This document shows, piece after piece, positions 16,915-27,935 of a stretch of DNA of 64,000 nucleotides. Source of the DNA: Anaerolineae bacterium (GTDB lineage: Bacteria > Chloroflexota > Anaerolineae > J036 > Brachytrichaceae); NCBI GenBank assembly GCA_947476335.1, contig CANJQH010000006.1:1-64000 (forward strand). The letters are read 5' to 3'. Made by a program: the position numbers and the translations under genes. The first letter of the stretch is position 1. Every line of letters starts with the position of its first letter. Under the pieces are notes generated by a model. That model ran no database searches. It saw nothing but the letters and a program-made list of their open reading frames with translations, and was not told the origin of the DNA.

Positions 16915-17433
16915 ATGTCCATCGATCCCGCGGATTTCACATCGATCCTCGGCGCTGCGCCTGACCCGGCCACAGCGGCGCACCTTGCCGAATTACGCAC
17001 ACGCCTCGCTGATGCACGCCACCATCCGTCCGTCATCGCACTCACCGCGCTGCAACCACCTGCGCTTCACGCCCAGTTTTCGCAACGCATAATCGAAGCT
17101 GCTGGCGGCCGCCCAGCACTCGACGACGGCGATGTCGTGAACACCTGGGACGACGTGGCTTGGGTACAGCCAGAAATGCTTGTGCTCGCCCTGCCCAGTC
17201 TCAGCCTCGATGATGCCATCGCCGCCTTCGTCAAAATCGCTGACCTTGCCGTATGGCGCGACCTGCCCGCCACATACCTCAATCAGATTTACATCGTCGA
17301 CATCGGGACACAACCCATCGACGCAATCGAGATGCTCGCCGGCCTGCTGCATCCTGATCGCTGCACGCCACCCACCGTCGAACGCGCACGCCGCGTCAGC
17401 CCGCTCGTGCGCGTCGAACTGCGCAATTCGTAA
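16915..17433 (+). CDS. Partial BtuF-like periplasmic-binding-fold protein
   Basis: A 172-residue protein without a signal peptide. The region DDVAWVQPEMLVLALPSLSLDDAI, then WRDLPATYLNQIYIVD and IDAIEMLAGLLHPD, resembles the C-terminal lobe of cobalamin/iron receptor proteins (BtuF-like). The N-terminal lobe and the usual N-R-P-G-P-R segment before the C-terminal helix are absent. It may be a stand-alone cytoplasmic derivative or a decayed receptor. Function unknown. Confidence 0.5.
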   Translation: MSIDPADFTSILGAAPDPATAAHLAELRTRLADARHHPSVIALTALQPPALHAQFSQRIIEAAGGRPALDDGDVVNTWDDVAWVQPEMLVLALPSLSLDDAIAAFVKIADLAVWRDLPATYLNQIYIVDIGTQPIDAIEMLAGLLHPDRCTPPTVERARRVSPLVRVELRNS

Positions 17434-17442
17434 CGGCTCGCA

Positions 17443-17515
17443 ACGAACTCAGGCCATCCAGTTTTCTGACGCAAAACACACGCGTATTTCGCGAGAAATA
17501 ATGATTCAGGCCGTG
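17443..17515. repeat. MITE family 1 remnant 5
   Basis: CGAACTCAGGCCATCCAGTT resembles the left end and TGATTCAGGCCG a decayed right end, with GCAAAACACACGCGTATTTCGC between. The hairpin is mostly lost. Confidence 0.5.
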
Positions 17516-17609
17516 TCAGGTCATCCCTCTCTGCATATGGGCAAGGTCTGCTCTGATTCAGAGAGATGACACAGCAAAGTAGCAAGTCGCGTTCGTTGCC
17601 AAAATATTC

Positions 17610-18392
17610 ATGTCCACTTTCAAATTATTTTCCTGGAATGTCAACGGCATCCGCGCTGCGGAAAAGAAGGGCTTCCTGCACTGGCTCGCTGCATCCGATG
17701 CCGACGCCATCGGCGTGCAGGAAATCAAAGCGTTTGAGGCACAGCTCTCACCAGCACTGCGCGCACCCGCAGGCTACCGCACAGATTGGGTCAGCGCAGA
17801 AAAAGCGGGCTACAGCGGCGTCGGCATCTTCTCGCGCGCAGCAGGCCTGCCCGTGCGCGAATGCCACGTTGGCCTCGGTGAAGCGCGCTTCGACGTCGAC
17901 GGGCGCACGCTCGTGTGCGAGTACGACGCCTTCGTACTGTTCAATATTTACTTCCCCAACGGCGGGCGTGGCCCGGAATGGGTGCGACACAAAATCGACT
18001 TCTACCGCAAATTTCTCGATGTGGTCGAAGGCTATCGCTCACGCGGCCGCCCCGTCGTCGTCACCGGCGATGTCAACACAGCCTATGCTGAAATCGACTT
18101 GGCACGGCCGCAGGAAAACAACAAGACCAGTGGCTTTCTCCCCGAAGAACGCGCAGCACTCGACGAGTTCTTTAAAGCCGGCCTGATCGACACCTTCCGC
18201 ACGCTGCACCCCGATGCACAGCGCTACACCTGGTGGGATATGCGCACCGGCGCGCGCGCACGAAATCTCGGCTGGCGCATCGATTATTTCTTCGTCACGC
18301 CCGACCTGCGCGACGCCGTCGTCGGAGCCGACATCCACGAGGCAATCCTCGGCTCCGACCACTGCCCGATCAGCCTGGAACTGCGGCTGTAG
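17610..18392 (+). CDS. xth: Exodeoxyribonuclease III (AP endonuclease)
   Basis: A 260-residue DNA-repair nuclease of the ExoIII/APE1 family. The sequence shows FSWNVNGIRAA, the metal Glu in VQEIKA, YSGVGIFSR, FNIYFPNGG, the catalytic GDVNTAY (usually G-D-F/W-N), WRIDYFFVT and the terminal GSDHCP. Length matches the family. The 3-prime end overlaps the convergent DUF454 gene by 23 bases. Confidence 0.94.
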   Translation: MSTFKLFSWNVNGIRAAEKKGFLHWLAASDADAIGVQEIKAFEAQLSPALRAPAGYRTDWVSAEKAGYSGVGIFSRAAGLPVRECHVGLGEARFDVDGRTLVCEYDAFVLFNIYFPNGGRGPEWVRHKIDFYRKFLDVVEGYRSRGRPVVVTGDVNTAYAEIDLARPQENNKTSGFLPEERAALDEFFKAGLIDTFRTLHPDAQRYTWWDMRTGARARNLGWRIDYFFVTPDLRDAVVGADIHEAILGSDHCPISLELRL

Positions 18393-19257
18393 CGCGCCGC
18401 TCAAACTGGCCAAAAACCAGCGTCGCCGCCAGCCCGGCCACGATGATGGTCAGGCCGAACATGGCTGACAGCACATTCGTCGGCAACGCGCTGGTCGTCC
18501 ACAGGGCCATGCCGATGAGCAACACACACGCCAGCCCGAAGACAGCGCCCCGCAGCCACTGGTTGTGCGGCAACACCCGGTGCACCGCTGCGTACGCCGC
18601 ACCCGCGCACAGGCCAAAGGGAATCGCCGCGGCCGCAAAGCGCAGCGGCACCGCAGCGTCGAAAGCAGGGGCGAGCATGAGATTAAACGCCAACCGCTGC
18701 GTCACCGTCGCCGCCACTGCCCACAACAACGCGCCAATGCCCCCTGCAGCTACTCCATATCCGAGCTGCAGCCACATGTCGCGCCGCCCATTTGTCCAGC
18801 GACGCGGCTGACGATCATCCGGCAGCGTGCGAATCAACGCCATGGCGATGCTGCACGACATCGCCAGCGCGATGCCCATGAATTGCGCCACCAGTGTGCG
18901 CCCGCTGAAAATCAGAAACGCCGCGGACGACCACGCCACCGATTGCGCAAATATTTTGATGCGCACGGGAACTGCTCGGTGCCGGCTAAACGTCAACGCC
19001 GTGCGCAGCGGCCCCTGCAGCCACGTGCGCGACAACAGCCAGCGATACATGCGCTCCGATCCACGCGCGTAACAGCCGATCGTGATCAGAAAAAACACCG
19101 TCGAAGGCATGCCAGGCACATATGCGCCAATGATGCCCAACCCAAGTGAAATCGTCCCGATCACGATGAACATCACACGCCGCAGCGTTGAAATCGGTTT
19201 GTATGCGTACTCGCCCACCAACATAGTCGTCGAAGTAACAGATTCACGATTGTTCAT
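18370..19257 (-). CDS. DUF454 (YbaN-like) membrane protein with extra membrane domain
   Basis: A 295-residue membrane protein. Residues 25-145 match the DUF454/YbaN pattern (IGTISLGLGIIGAYVPGMPSTVFFLI ... CYARGSERMYRWLLSR). A second hydrophobic region of about five segments fills the C-terminal half and is not part of ordinary YbaN, which is about 125 residues. Its ATG overlaps the stop of the MerR-like regulator gene, so the two are co-transcribed. Function unknown. Confidence 0.75.
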   Translation of the reverse strand: MNNRESVTSTTMLVGEYAYKPISTLRRVMFIVIGTISLGLGIIGAYVPGMPSTVFFLITIGCYARGSERMYRWLLSRTWLQGPLRTALTFSRHRAVPVRIKIFAQSVAWSSAAFLIFSGRTLVAQFMGIALAMSCSIAMALIRTLPDDRQPRRWTNGRRDMWLQLGYGVAAGGIGALLWAVAATVTQRLAFNLMLAPAFDAAVPLRFAAAAIPFGLCAGAAYAAVHRVLPHNQWLRGAVFGLACVLLIGMALWTTSALPTNVLSAMFGLTIIVAGLAATLVFGQFERRATAAVPG

Positions 19258-19904
19258 GCGCGTTCGTATTCCTCCACCATTCCAAGCTGTACCACATTCA
19301 ACAACGCATTAATGCGCCGATCGAGCTTGCGATCCTGCACCTGCACAACTCGCCCATGCGCATCGGCTGGCTGTTCCCAGCTCGCCTCCAGCAAACGATC
19401 TCTAAAAAACAGCGCCGCCTCCAATGCATCACGCAACAGAACGCCACTGCCGCGGCTCAGCTGCGCATATGCCACACCGATCGCGCGCGCCTCGTCCAGC
19501 AGCAAAACCGCACCCGGCGATTCGCTCGATTCGCTCGAAACGTATTGCAGCGTCAATCCCATCAGCCGCCGCCCCAGCACACGATGCTGATCACGCGCTG
19601 CATCGTCAAGCGACCGCAGCCACTGCGCATCACCCTTCATCGCAACTTCCTGCCGCGTCTGCTTCAGCGCCAGCGTTGCCCACGCACCCGAACCAACTCC
19701 GTCCGCCACACCATGCCCGCGGCTGTGCTGTGACAAAAATTGATCGAGCTCCTGCTCAGCAAAACGCCGATGCCCACCCACTGTCACTGAAAATACGACC
19801 CGACCTTCCTCCGACCAGCGCCGCAACGTGCTGGGATGCACCCCCAGCTTGTCTGCCGCACTCTGCAACGAAAGCCAGCGCCCATCTGTACTTTTGTTTT
19901 TCAT
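19254..19904 (-). CDS. MerR/excisionase-type HTH regulator with B12-binding-like C-terminal region
   Basis: A 216-residue regulator. The N-terminal helix-turn-helix LSLQSAADKLGVHPSTLRRW with SVTVGGHRRF is the MerR/Xis-type winged helix. The C-terminal 130 residues are helical and contain VSSESSESPGAVLLLDEARAIGVAY, a sensor-like region I cannot assign with confidence. ATG 19904 is preferred over an upstream TTG. The 4-base overlap with the DUF454 gene suggests it controls, or works with, that membrane protein. Confidence 0.6.
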   Translation of the reverse strand: MKNKSTDGRWLSLQSAADKLGVHPSTLRRWSEEGRVVFSVTVGGHRRFAEQELDQFLSQHSRGHGVADGVGSGAWATLALKQTRQEVAMKGDAQWLRSLDDAARDQHRVLGRRLMGLTLQYVSSESSESPGAVLLLDEARAIGVAYAQLSRGSGVLLRDALEAALFFRDRLLEASWEQPADAHGRVVQVQDRKLDRRINALLNVVQLGMVEEYERA

Positions 19905-19949
19905 ATCAAATCTATGCAAATCCTACCATCACAGAAAAAAGAGACAAAA

Positions 19950-20060
19950 GTACCTGCTCAGGCCCAAATCAATACTTCCCGCGAAACACGCGATTCCTTC
20001 CCCTTCAGGGGAAGGAATCGCGTGTTTCGCGTTGGAAAACTGGCTGGCCTACGTAGGGAC
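19950..20060. mobile_element. MITE family 1, copy 6
   Basis: Left end GTACCTGCTCAGGCC, right end GGCCTACGTAGGGAC. The central arms ACACGCGATTCCTTCCCC match each other around TTCA. Flanks AGACAAAA and GAAAAAAG are only similar, so the target duplication has decayed. Confidence 0.85.
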
Positions 20061-20173
20061 GAAAAAAGAGAAAATCGACTCTCTCCTCTTCCATGTCTTC
20101 TCTAATACCCCCGCCCTATAATCACGCTTATCCGCCGTCTACCCGACGACGAAGCACGCTTACCGTGCAAATC

Positions 20174-21448
20174 ATGAACGAAGGGATTTTTACGCAGGAT
20201 TTCCTGCTGCCCGATACTTGGCAGGTCGAACGAATTTCGGCGCCGGTTGCAACGCCGATCGCCGATCTGCACGCGGCCGTGCGTGAAGCACTGCATCACC
20301 CAATTGCCGCGCTGCCCATTGCCGAACTCATCGGCCCGGGCACCCGCATCTGCATCGCCACCGACGGGACAGGCCCAGCGCATTTCGCCGTGCTCAACGC
20401 CGTGCTCGACGCCGCCTTCGAAGCCGGAGCGTCATCAGATGACATCGTCGTGCTCAGCACACCGCCCGGCTACGATCCGCAGGAATTGCCCGTTGCACAG
20501 GTGCTGCACGATGCCACTGACTTGCGCGCCGTCAACGAACTCGGCCGCTACGAAGGCGTGCCGCTCAGCGTCAATCATTACGCGGCCGAAGCAGACCTGC
20601 TCATCGGCCTCGGCACGCTGCACCTCGACGATCTTCTGCGCGACTCCGGCAGCCAGCGCCTCGTCGGCTACGAATTTGGCGGCAGCGTGACCCAGCGCGA
20701 ACTCGATGACACGCGCTTCCTCGATGATCGTATTTCGCCCTATCGCGCCGGCGAGCCACTCTTCGATCGCGTCGTGCGCGAAGGCGCGCGCCGCGCTGGC
20801 CTCGTCTTCATCGTCGATCTGCTGCTCGACGAAGGGGGGCGCGCCGTTGCCATCAAAGCAGGCGCTCCACAAAAGGTCAATGCCGAACTATGCCTGATCG
20901 CGCATACGCTGCGCGAAGCGGACGCCAGCCATGCAGCCGATCTGCTCGTCGCCGACGTCGGCCCAGTCGATCTGTATTCGGCCGCCCGCGCACCAATTCA
21001 CATCGGCCTAGCACCAGACACCGCACTCGTGCGCGGCGGCGTCGTTGTGCTCCCCAAACTGTGCGCCGAATCATCGGCAGAACCTGCCGAAGTCGACGCG
21101 TTCTACGACGCACTCGACCTCGGCGCCTCCTCCGACGAGGTGATTCAACACTTGCGTGGCCGCGCACTCGGGCCTGGTGAATCACGCGCCTACCTGCTGG
21201 CGCATGTGATGCAGCATCATCCGATCATCGCTATCTCCACGCCCGGCGCTCGCACAGTACGCCACATCATCGCCGTGAATGACATGACCGAGGCCACCGA
21301 ACTTGCCGAGACGATGCTCGGCCGCCGGCCTCATATGCTGCTGCTCTCACGCGCCCTCAGCTCGCTGCCCGTCGCATCACGCTTCACGCATGACAAATCC
21401 ACGGACGACATGCTCAGCGATCTGCTCGATGACATGGAGCTGGAGTAA
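20174..21448 (+). CDS. LarA/DUF2088-family protein
   Basis: A 424-residue relative of nickel-pincer lactate racemase LarA. The fold is indicated by GPGTRICIATDGTGPAHF, VVLSTPPGYDPQEL, VNHYAAEADLLIGLG and ADLLVADVGPVDLYSA. The canonical G-F-S-G-G-x-K segment that binds the cofactor is replaced by LRDSGSQRLVGYEFGG, and His positions differ, so racemase activity with the nickel cofactor is doubtful. No larB, larC or larE is adjacent. ATG 20174 is preferred over the upstream frame near the MITE. Confidence 0.7.
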   Translation: MNEGIFTQDFLLPDTWQVERISAPVATPIADLHAAVREALHHPIAALPIAELIGPGTRICIATDGTGPAHFAVLNAVLDAAFEAGASSDDIVVLSTPPGYDPQELPVAQVLHDATDLRAVNELGRYEGVPLSVNHYAAEADLLIGLGTLHLDDLLRDSGSQRLVGYEFGGSVTQRELDDTRFLDDRISPYRAGEPLFDRVVREGARRAGLVFIVDLLLDEGGRAVAIKAGAPQKVNAELCLIAHTLREADASHAADLLVADVGPVDLYSAARAPIHIGLAPDTALVRGGVVVLPKLCAESSAEPAEVDAFYDALDLGASSDEVIQHLRGRALGPGESRAYLLAHVMQHHPIIAISTPGARTVRHIIAVNDMTEATELAETMLGRRPHMLLLSRALSSLPVASRFTHDKSTDDMLSDLLDDMELE

Positions 21449-21469
21449 AAGTTCGAAGTTTAAAGTTTG

Positions 21470-21565
21470 GTAACTACTCAGGCCCAAATCAGTATTTCCC
21501 GCGGAAAACGCGCATGCTTCCCGTTGAAAAACCAGATGACCTGACCGGATAGCCTGAATAGTTAC
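21470..21565. mobile_element. MITE family 1, copy 7, with 8-bp target duplication
   Basis: Ends GTAACTACTCAGGCC and AGCCTGAATAGTTAC. The central hairpin is reduced to GCGGAAAACGCGCATG. Perfect direct repeats AAAGTTTG flank it at 21462-21469 and 21566-21573. Confidence 0.9.
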
Positions 21566-21668
21566 AAAGTTTGAAGGTTGAAAAAATTCAAGGGTCGCAC
21601 AACGCTTTCTTCTGAGAGCTCCGAACGGCATCGTGCGAACCACTTCCAACCTCGTACAATTCGCCGCA

Positions 21669-23039
<1,371 letters not shown>

Positions 23040-23063
23040 ATACATCCCCTACAATCTCACGCA

Positions 23064-23993
23064 ATGGATTTCGAATTCTCCAAGCCTGGCTTCAAGTCCG
23101 GCTACGTCGCTGTTGTCGGCCGACCCAACGTGGGCAAGTCCACGCTGGTCAATGCACTTGTCGGCCACAAGGTGGCGATCACCTCACCCAAACCGCAGAC
23201 CACGCGCAAGCGCATCCTCGGCATTTTGTCCGACGACGATGCACAGATGCTGTTCCTGGATACGCCTGGCATTCATCAGCCGCGCCGTGCGCTGAGCAGA
23301 TACATGATGCGCGAAGTCGACGCCGCGCTGCAGGACTGCGACGCGATTCTCTTCGTGGTGGATATCACCACACCACCGAACGAAGAAGACCGCAACGCCG
23401 CAGAGCACATCGCCGACGCACCACAGCCAAAGCGCATCGCCTTCAACAAGGCCGACGCAGTCGATCCGCGCCTGCTCATCGAACACGTAAACCAGTACGA
23501 AGCGCTGCTGCCCGGCACACGGCTCGATGACAACGCCATACTATGCAGCGCAACGCGCGGCGACAACCTAGACAAACTGCGCGCCATGTTGAACGGCATG
23601 CTGCAGGAAGGCCCAGCGTTTTATCCACCTGATCAAGTCACCGACCAGACAGAACGCATCATCGGCGCCGAGTTCGTGCGCGAGCAGGCGCTGCGCTATC
23701 TCGAGCAGGAAGTGCCGCACGGTATTGCCGTATCCATTGAAGAGTGGAAAGAACGCCGCAAGTCACCAGCCTACGTCGCCGCCACCATCTTCGTCGAGCG
23801 CGATTCACAGAAAGGCATCCTCATCGGCAAAGGTGGTGAAATGCTCAAGAAAATCGGCGCTGCAGCACGCAAGGAAATCGAACGCGAACTCGAAACAAAA
23901 ATCTATCTTGATCTGTGGGTCAAGGTGCGTGACAAATGGCGCGAGAGTGATCGCGACGTCGCACGATTCCTCGGACCGACGGAAGAAGAGTAG
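23064..23993 (+). CDS. era: GTPase Era
   Basis: A ribosome-assembly GTPase of 309 residues that binds the 3-prime end of 16S rRNA. G1 is GRPNVGKSTLVNAL, the switch I region is KPQTTRKRILG, G3 is LDTPGIHQP, G4 reads FNKAD, and a C-terminal KH domain has ERDSQKGILIGKGGEMLKKIG. Length fits the family. Confidence 0.96.
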   Translation: MDFEFSKPGFKSGYVAVVGRPNVGKSTLVNALVGHKVAITSPKPQTTRKRILGILSDDDAQMLFLDTPGIHQPRRALSRYMMREVDAALQDCDAILFVVDITTPPNEEDRNAAEHIADAPQPKRIAFNKADAVDPRLLIEHVNQYEALLPGTRLDDNAILCSATRGDNLDKLRAMLNGMLQEGPAFYPPDQVTDQTERIIGAEFVREQALRYLEQEVPHGIAVSIEEWKERRKSPAYVAATIFVERDSQKGILIGKGGEMLKKIGAAARKEIERELETKIYLDLWVKVRDKWRESDRDVARFLGPTEEE

Positions 23994-24066
23994 AGAGTCA
24001 GAGTGAAGAGTAAAGAGTCAGAGTAGAGAGTAAAAGTATTCTTCTCTCTTCTCTCTTCTCTCCGTC
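23994..24066. repeat. Intergenic GAGAGT / TTCTCTC low-complexity tract
   Basis: Repeated AGAGTCAGAGT and AGAGTAAAG units are followed by repeated TTCTCTC. The purine-rich left half can fold onto the pyrimidine-rich right half, so it may act as a terminator after era. Similar tracts recur in many spacers of this window. Confidence 0.6.
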
Positions 24067-24107
24067 TAACTTTCCCTTTCCTGCACAGCGCGCTACCATC
24101 CCCGCTC

Positions 24108-25184
24108 ATGATGGATGAAAATTCCCGCAGCAGCGTCGAAGGTGTCGTGCTCGAGCGCGGTGTGCGCGCCGTGCGCATGCGCAATTCGCGCATCAGCATC
24201 GACATCCTGCCCGACAAGGGTGCGGATATCTACTCAATCGTCGACGCGCGCACCGGCGTCGATGTGCTGTGGAAGTCGCACATCGGCCTGCGCCCGCCCG
24301 GGCATGGTGTGCTGTCACGCGATTCAGCCACCGCATGGCTGGAACAATACGAAGGCGGCTGGCAGGAGATTCTCCCCAACGCCGGCGGCGAAAACGTCTA
24401 CAAGGGCGTCACGCTTTCCTTTCACGGCGAATCGACGCTGCTGCCATGGGACGTACACATACTGAAGCAATCCGGTGACGAAGCCATCGTCGATTTCAGC
24501 TGCCGCCTGTACCGCTCACCATTTTTGCTTGAACGTCGCATGCGCCTCGGCGCAAACGACGCACACTTCACACTGCACGAGCGCGTCGTCAATCTGGCCG
24601 ACGAAGACATGGATTTCATGTGGGGTCATCATCCAGCCTTCGGCGCGCCGTTTATTTCCGAACACACGCGCGTCTGCACCAACGCCCGCCGCGTGTACAC
24701 GGACGAGCAGAACAACGGCCCGCTCTGCCCGCTGCAGCCCAATGTTTACAGCGAATGGCCATACGCAGCAACGCGCACCGGCGAACCGCTCGACCTGCGC
24801 AGGTTGCCGCCGACCGGCGAACGCACTGCGCGCATGGCGTACCTCTTCGACTTCGATGGCCCGCCGTGGTACGCGCTGCTCAATCCACAGCTGAACCTTG
24901 CAGCCGCTGTGAAATGGAGCGGCAATGTATTCAAACATCTGTGGATGTGGCAGGAGTTCAATGCCAGCACCGGCTTCCCTTTCTACGGCCGCTCATACAC
25001 CATGGCGCTTGAACCACACAGCAGCTATCCGCATGAGCTTGGCCACGTGATGAATACTACGCGCACACAACTCACACTCGCTGCCGGCGCCGCGCTCGAT
25101 GCGTCGCTCACCTTCGCACTCTTCGATCCACGCGACGCAATCACTCTCAATGCAGAGAATCTCGACAAAACCATCGGCTGGTAG
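24108..25184 (+). CDS. Aldose 1-epimerase-like protein (DUF4432 type)
   Basis: A 358-residue galactose-mutarotase-fold protein. The sequence shows SIDILPDKGADIYSIVD near the N-terminus, NAGGENVYKG, FTLHERVVNLADEDMDFMWG followed by HHPAFGAPF with the family His, and a final beta-sandwich strand set with ALEPHSSYP. Likely a cytosolic sugar mutarotase or sugar-binding relative. No sugar kinase or transporter lies nearby, so the substrate is unknown. Confidence 0.78.
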   Translation: MMDENSRSSVEGVVLERGVRAVRMRNSRISIDILPDKGADIYSIVDARTGVDVLWKSHIGLRPPGHGVLSRDSATAWLEQYEGGWQEILPNAGGENVYKGVTLSFHGESTLLPWDVHILKQSGDEAIVDFSCRLYRSPFLLERRMRLGANDAHFTLHERVVNLADEDMDFMWGHHPAFGAPFISEHTRVCTNARRVYTDEQNNGPLCPLQPNVYSEWPYAATRTGEPLDLRRLPPTGERTARMAYLFDFDGPPWYALLNPQLNLAAAVKWSGNVFKHLWMWQEFNASTGFPFYGRSYTMALEPHSSYPHELGHVMNTTRTQLTLAAGAALDASLTFALFDPRDAITLNAENLDKTIGW

Positions 25185-25186
25185 GC

Positions 25187-25217
25187 AGAAAATACCAATC
25201 TGAGGCTGAGCAGCTTA
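25187..25217. repeat. MITE family 1 right-end remnant
   Basis: GAAAATACCAATCTGAGGCTGAGCAGCTTA resembles the right arm of the elements (GGGAAATACTGAT...GACTGAGTAGTTA). No left end is seen. Confidence 0.45.
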
Positions 25218-25268
25218 TATCCCCTCTCTTCACAATCACACAGGAACGCGGCCTAAAATTTTTCGCTC

Positions 25269-26963
25269 ATGGCCGCACTGACACAAACTCTTCCGAACGC
25301 ACGAATCACCGTCACCAGCAACGGCACGGCCGCTGCCCCACCGAACCTGAGCCGTCGCATGCGACGCGCGCTCAGTTTCGGCGCGCGCATGATCGCCGGC
25401 TTTCTGTGGTGGGAACTCCTGCTTGCACGCGTGATTGGCCGCGAACGCGTGGCGAAAAATCGGCTCGGACGCTTCGTCTCCCTCGCACGCCGCTTCCGCA
25501 CACTGGCCATTGATCTCGGCGGTGTGTGGATCAAGCTCGGCCAGTTCCTCAGCAGCCGCGTTGACATTCTGCCGCCTGAGGTCGTGAGCGAACTGCAGGA
25601 TTTGCAAGACGCTGTGCCCGCCGAGCGCTCGGACATCATGCAGCGCATCATCGAAACAGAACTTGGAAAACCAGTGGCGCAGATTTTCGACGAGTTCGAT
25701 CCACAGCCCATCGCCGCTGCATCATTCGGCCAGGCCTACATGGCGCTGCTGCGCGAACCACATCGACGCGTCATCATCAAAGTCCAGCGCTCCGGCCTCG
25801 ATTCCATCGTGCGCACAGACCTGCATGCGCTGCGCATCATCGCAGGCTGGCTCAAGCGTTACGAACCGCTTCGCCGCCGCGCCGATGTCGATGCGCTCAT
25901 CGACGAATTTGCCGAAGGCATCTTCGCCGAACTCGATTACGAACAAGAGGCGCGCAACGCTGAAGAATTTGACCGCAACTTTGCCACCGACACCGGCGTG
26001 CGCGCACCTCGTATTTACAAAGAGCTTTGCACGCGCCGCGTGCTCGTGCTGAAAAACGTCGAAGACATCAAGATCACAGACTACGCCGGACTTGATGCTG
26101 CCGGTGTGTCGCGCAAAGAAGTCGCACGCAAACTTTTCGAAACGTACCTGACGCAGGTTTTTACACACGGCTTCTATCATGCTGATCCACACCCAGGCAA
26201 TCTGTTCGTGCAGCCGCTCGACACACAGACTGCGCGCGCATGGCGCGTCGATGTGCGCGAAGGCATGCCCTTTCGCCTGACCTACATCGACTTCGGCATG
26301 ATGGGCCGCGTGCAGCCGGCCATGATCCGCGATCTGAAGGAGCTCATCATCTCCACCAGCCTGCGCGACCCGCGGCGCTGGACGCAGGCGGCACAGAACC
26401 TCGGCTTCCTGCTGCCCAGCGCTGATCTGCCACGCATCGAACAAGCCGTTGCTGCGCTCTTCGATCGCTTCTGGGGCCGCGGCATGAACGACATCACCAA
26501 TGTCGAGTTCGGCGAAATGTATCAGTTCAGCGTGCAGTTCAAAGATCTGCTCTCCACGCTGCCGTTCCAGGTTCCGCAGAACGTGCTCTATCTCGGGCGC
26601 GCAGCGAACATCCTGAGCGGCATGATGGTTGCGCTCGATCCAAGCTTCAATCCGTGGCAGGCGCTGCTGCCCTTCGCCGCCGACATCGCCGGCAGCGGCA
26701 CTAACGCAAACGGGCCAACTGCCACAAGCACAATACAAAGTGTGCTCAGCGAGTTGCTGCGCACCGCGCGCCAAGTAGTGCAGCTGCCGGCACAGACCGA
26801 TGCATTTCTCTCGCGCGCACTCGCCGGCCAGATTGAATTTCGCACCCAGATGAACGACTCGTCCACCGCCGATATGCGACGACTCGAACGAAGTGTGACG
26901 CGGCTCACCTGGGTGATCGCAGCCGCAGCGCTCACAATCTGCGCAACGCTGCTCCTGCGTTGA
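25269..26963 (+). CDS. ABC1/UbiB-family atypical kinase
   Basis: A 564-residue protein of the AarF/UbiB/ADCK family, linked to quinone and lipid biology. The sequence shows the N-terminal KxGQ motif in WIKLGQFLSSR, the Ala-rich loop AAASFGQAYMA in place of a glycine loop, the ion-pair Lys in VIIKVQRSG, EGIFAELDYEQEARNAEEF, catalytic HADPHPGN and DFGMMG. A C-terminal membrane helix (LTWVIAAAALTICATLLL) anchors it. It is followed by a MITE. Confidence 0.92.
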   Translation: MAALTQTLPNARITVTSNGTAAAPPNLSRRMRRALSFGARMIAGFLWWELLLARVIGRERVAKNRLGRFVSLARRFRTLAIDLGGVWIKLGQFLSSRVDILPPEVVSELQDLQDAVPAERSDIMQRIIETELGKPVAQIFDEFDPQPIAAASFGQAYMALLREPHRRVIIKVQRSGLDSIVRTDLHALRIIAGWLKRYEPLRRRADVDALIDEFAEGIFAELDYEQEARNAEEFDRNFATDTGVRAPRIYKELCTRRVLVLKNVEDIKITDYAGLDAAGVSRKEVARKLFETYLTQVFTHGFYHADPHPGNLFVQPLDTQTARAWRVDVREGMPFRLTYIDFGMMGRVQPAMIRDLKELIISTSLRDPRRWTQAAQNLGFLLPSADLPRIEQAVAALFDRFWGRGMNDITNVEFGEMYQFSVQFKDLLSTLPFQVPQNVLYLGRAANILSGMMVALDPSFNPWQALLPFAADIAGSGTNANGPTATSTIQSVLSELLRTARQVVQLPAQTDAFLSRALAGQIEFRTQMNDSSTADMRRLERSVTRLTWVIAAAALTICATLLLR

Positions 26964-27034
26964 TCTTAACTTGAGACGGGTGTATCAGATTTTTCACGCA
27001 GAGCGCACAGGCAAATGGAAACCACAAATTTTCG

Positions 27035-27172
27035 GTACCTACTCAGGCCCAAATCAGTATGTCCCGCGAAACGCACTATTCCGTCCCTCTCAAGCCATCT
27101 CAAGCCCTCTCATGCCCCCACTCCAAAAAGCATGTTTTTCGCAATGAGAAATAGACGGGTTTGAGTAGCTAC
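27035..27172. mobile_element. MITE family 1, copy 8, expanded centre
   Basis: Ends GTACCTACTCAGGCC and TTTGAGTAGCTAC. The centre is expanded with repeats of TCTCAAGCC and the arms no longer pair well. Flanks AAATTTTC and AAATTTTT are a 7/8 match for a target duplication. Confidence 0.8.
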
Positions 27173-27205
27173 AAATTTTTTCGTTGTGGTAGCGTAAGCC
27201 CTCGC

Positions 27206-27904
27206 ATGCCGAAGTACTCTGCTATCTTCTTTGACCTCGACGGCACACTACGCGCCTCACAGCCCGAGGGTTTTGAGGCATTCATTGAATATGCCGGCCG
27301 CGTCGGCATTGCGCTGACCGCTGCGCAGATCGCCGCCTGCGAGCGCGAGGCGCATCGCTACTGGGCGTCGACGCTTGTCGACACCGACATGGCTCGTTTC
27401 GACAAGCGCGAATTCTGGGTCAATTACAACCACACACTGCTGACGCGCATCGGTGTGCACGATTGTCCCAACTGCGCACATCGCATTCAGGACATGTTCG
27501 AACACTACGACCCGGAGGACATCATCTTCGGCGACGCGCGCCATGTGCTGAAGACGCTGCATCGCGCCGGCTATGTGCTTGGGCTGGTATCGAACCGCGA
27601 CACTGATCTGCAACCCATCGCAGAGAAGTATGGCTTCGACGAATTTTTTCATTTCACGCTTTACGCCGGCCTGGTGAAATCGTTCAAGCCGGATCCAGTT
27701 ATTTTTAAAAAAGCGCTCGAGCTTGCCGGCAGCCTCGATGCACAGCGCGTACTGTACGTCGGCGACAACTACTTCGCCGACGTCGTCGGTGCGCGCGGCG
27801 TTGGCATGGACGCACTGCTCATCGACCCACGCAACGTCTTCGAAGAAATGTACGATCAACGCGTGCGCAGACTGCGGGACGTGCTGCTTCACATCGAGCA
27901 CTAA
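27206..27904 (+). CDS. HAD-superfamily hydrolase
   Basis: A 232-residue phosphatase-type HAD protein. Motif I is FFDLDGTL, motif II is VSNRDTD, the motif III Lys lies in LVKSFKPDPVIF, and motif IV is VGDNYFADVVGA. A helical cap follows motif I. ATG 27206 starts right at the fold; the longer frame reads into the MITE. It may be a phosphoglycolate-phosphatase-like enzyme; the substrate is unknown. Confidence 0.87.
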   Translation: MPKYSAIFFDLDGTLRASQPEGFEAFIEYAGRVGIALTAAQIAACEREAHRYWASTLVDTDMARFDKREFWVNYNHTLLTRIGVHDCPNCAHRIQDMFEHYDPEDIIFGDARHVLKTLHRAGYVLGLVSNRDTDLQPIAEKYGFDEFFHFTLYAGLVKSFKPDPVIFKKALELAGSLDAQRVLYVGDNYFADVVGARGVGMDALLIDPRNVFEEMYDQRVRRLRDVLLHIEH

Positions 27905-27935
27905 AACTCACGTACTTCATCCTTGAAATCCAGCG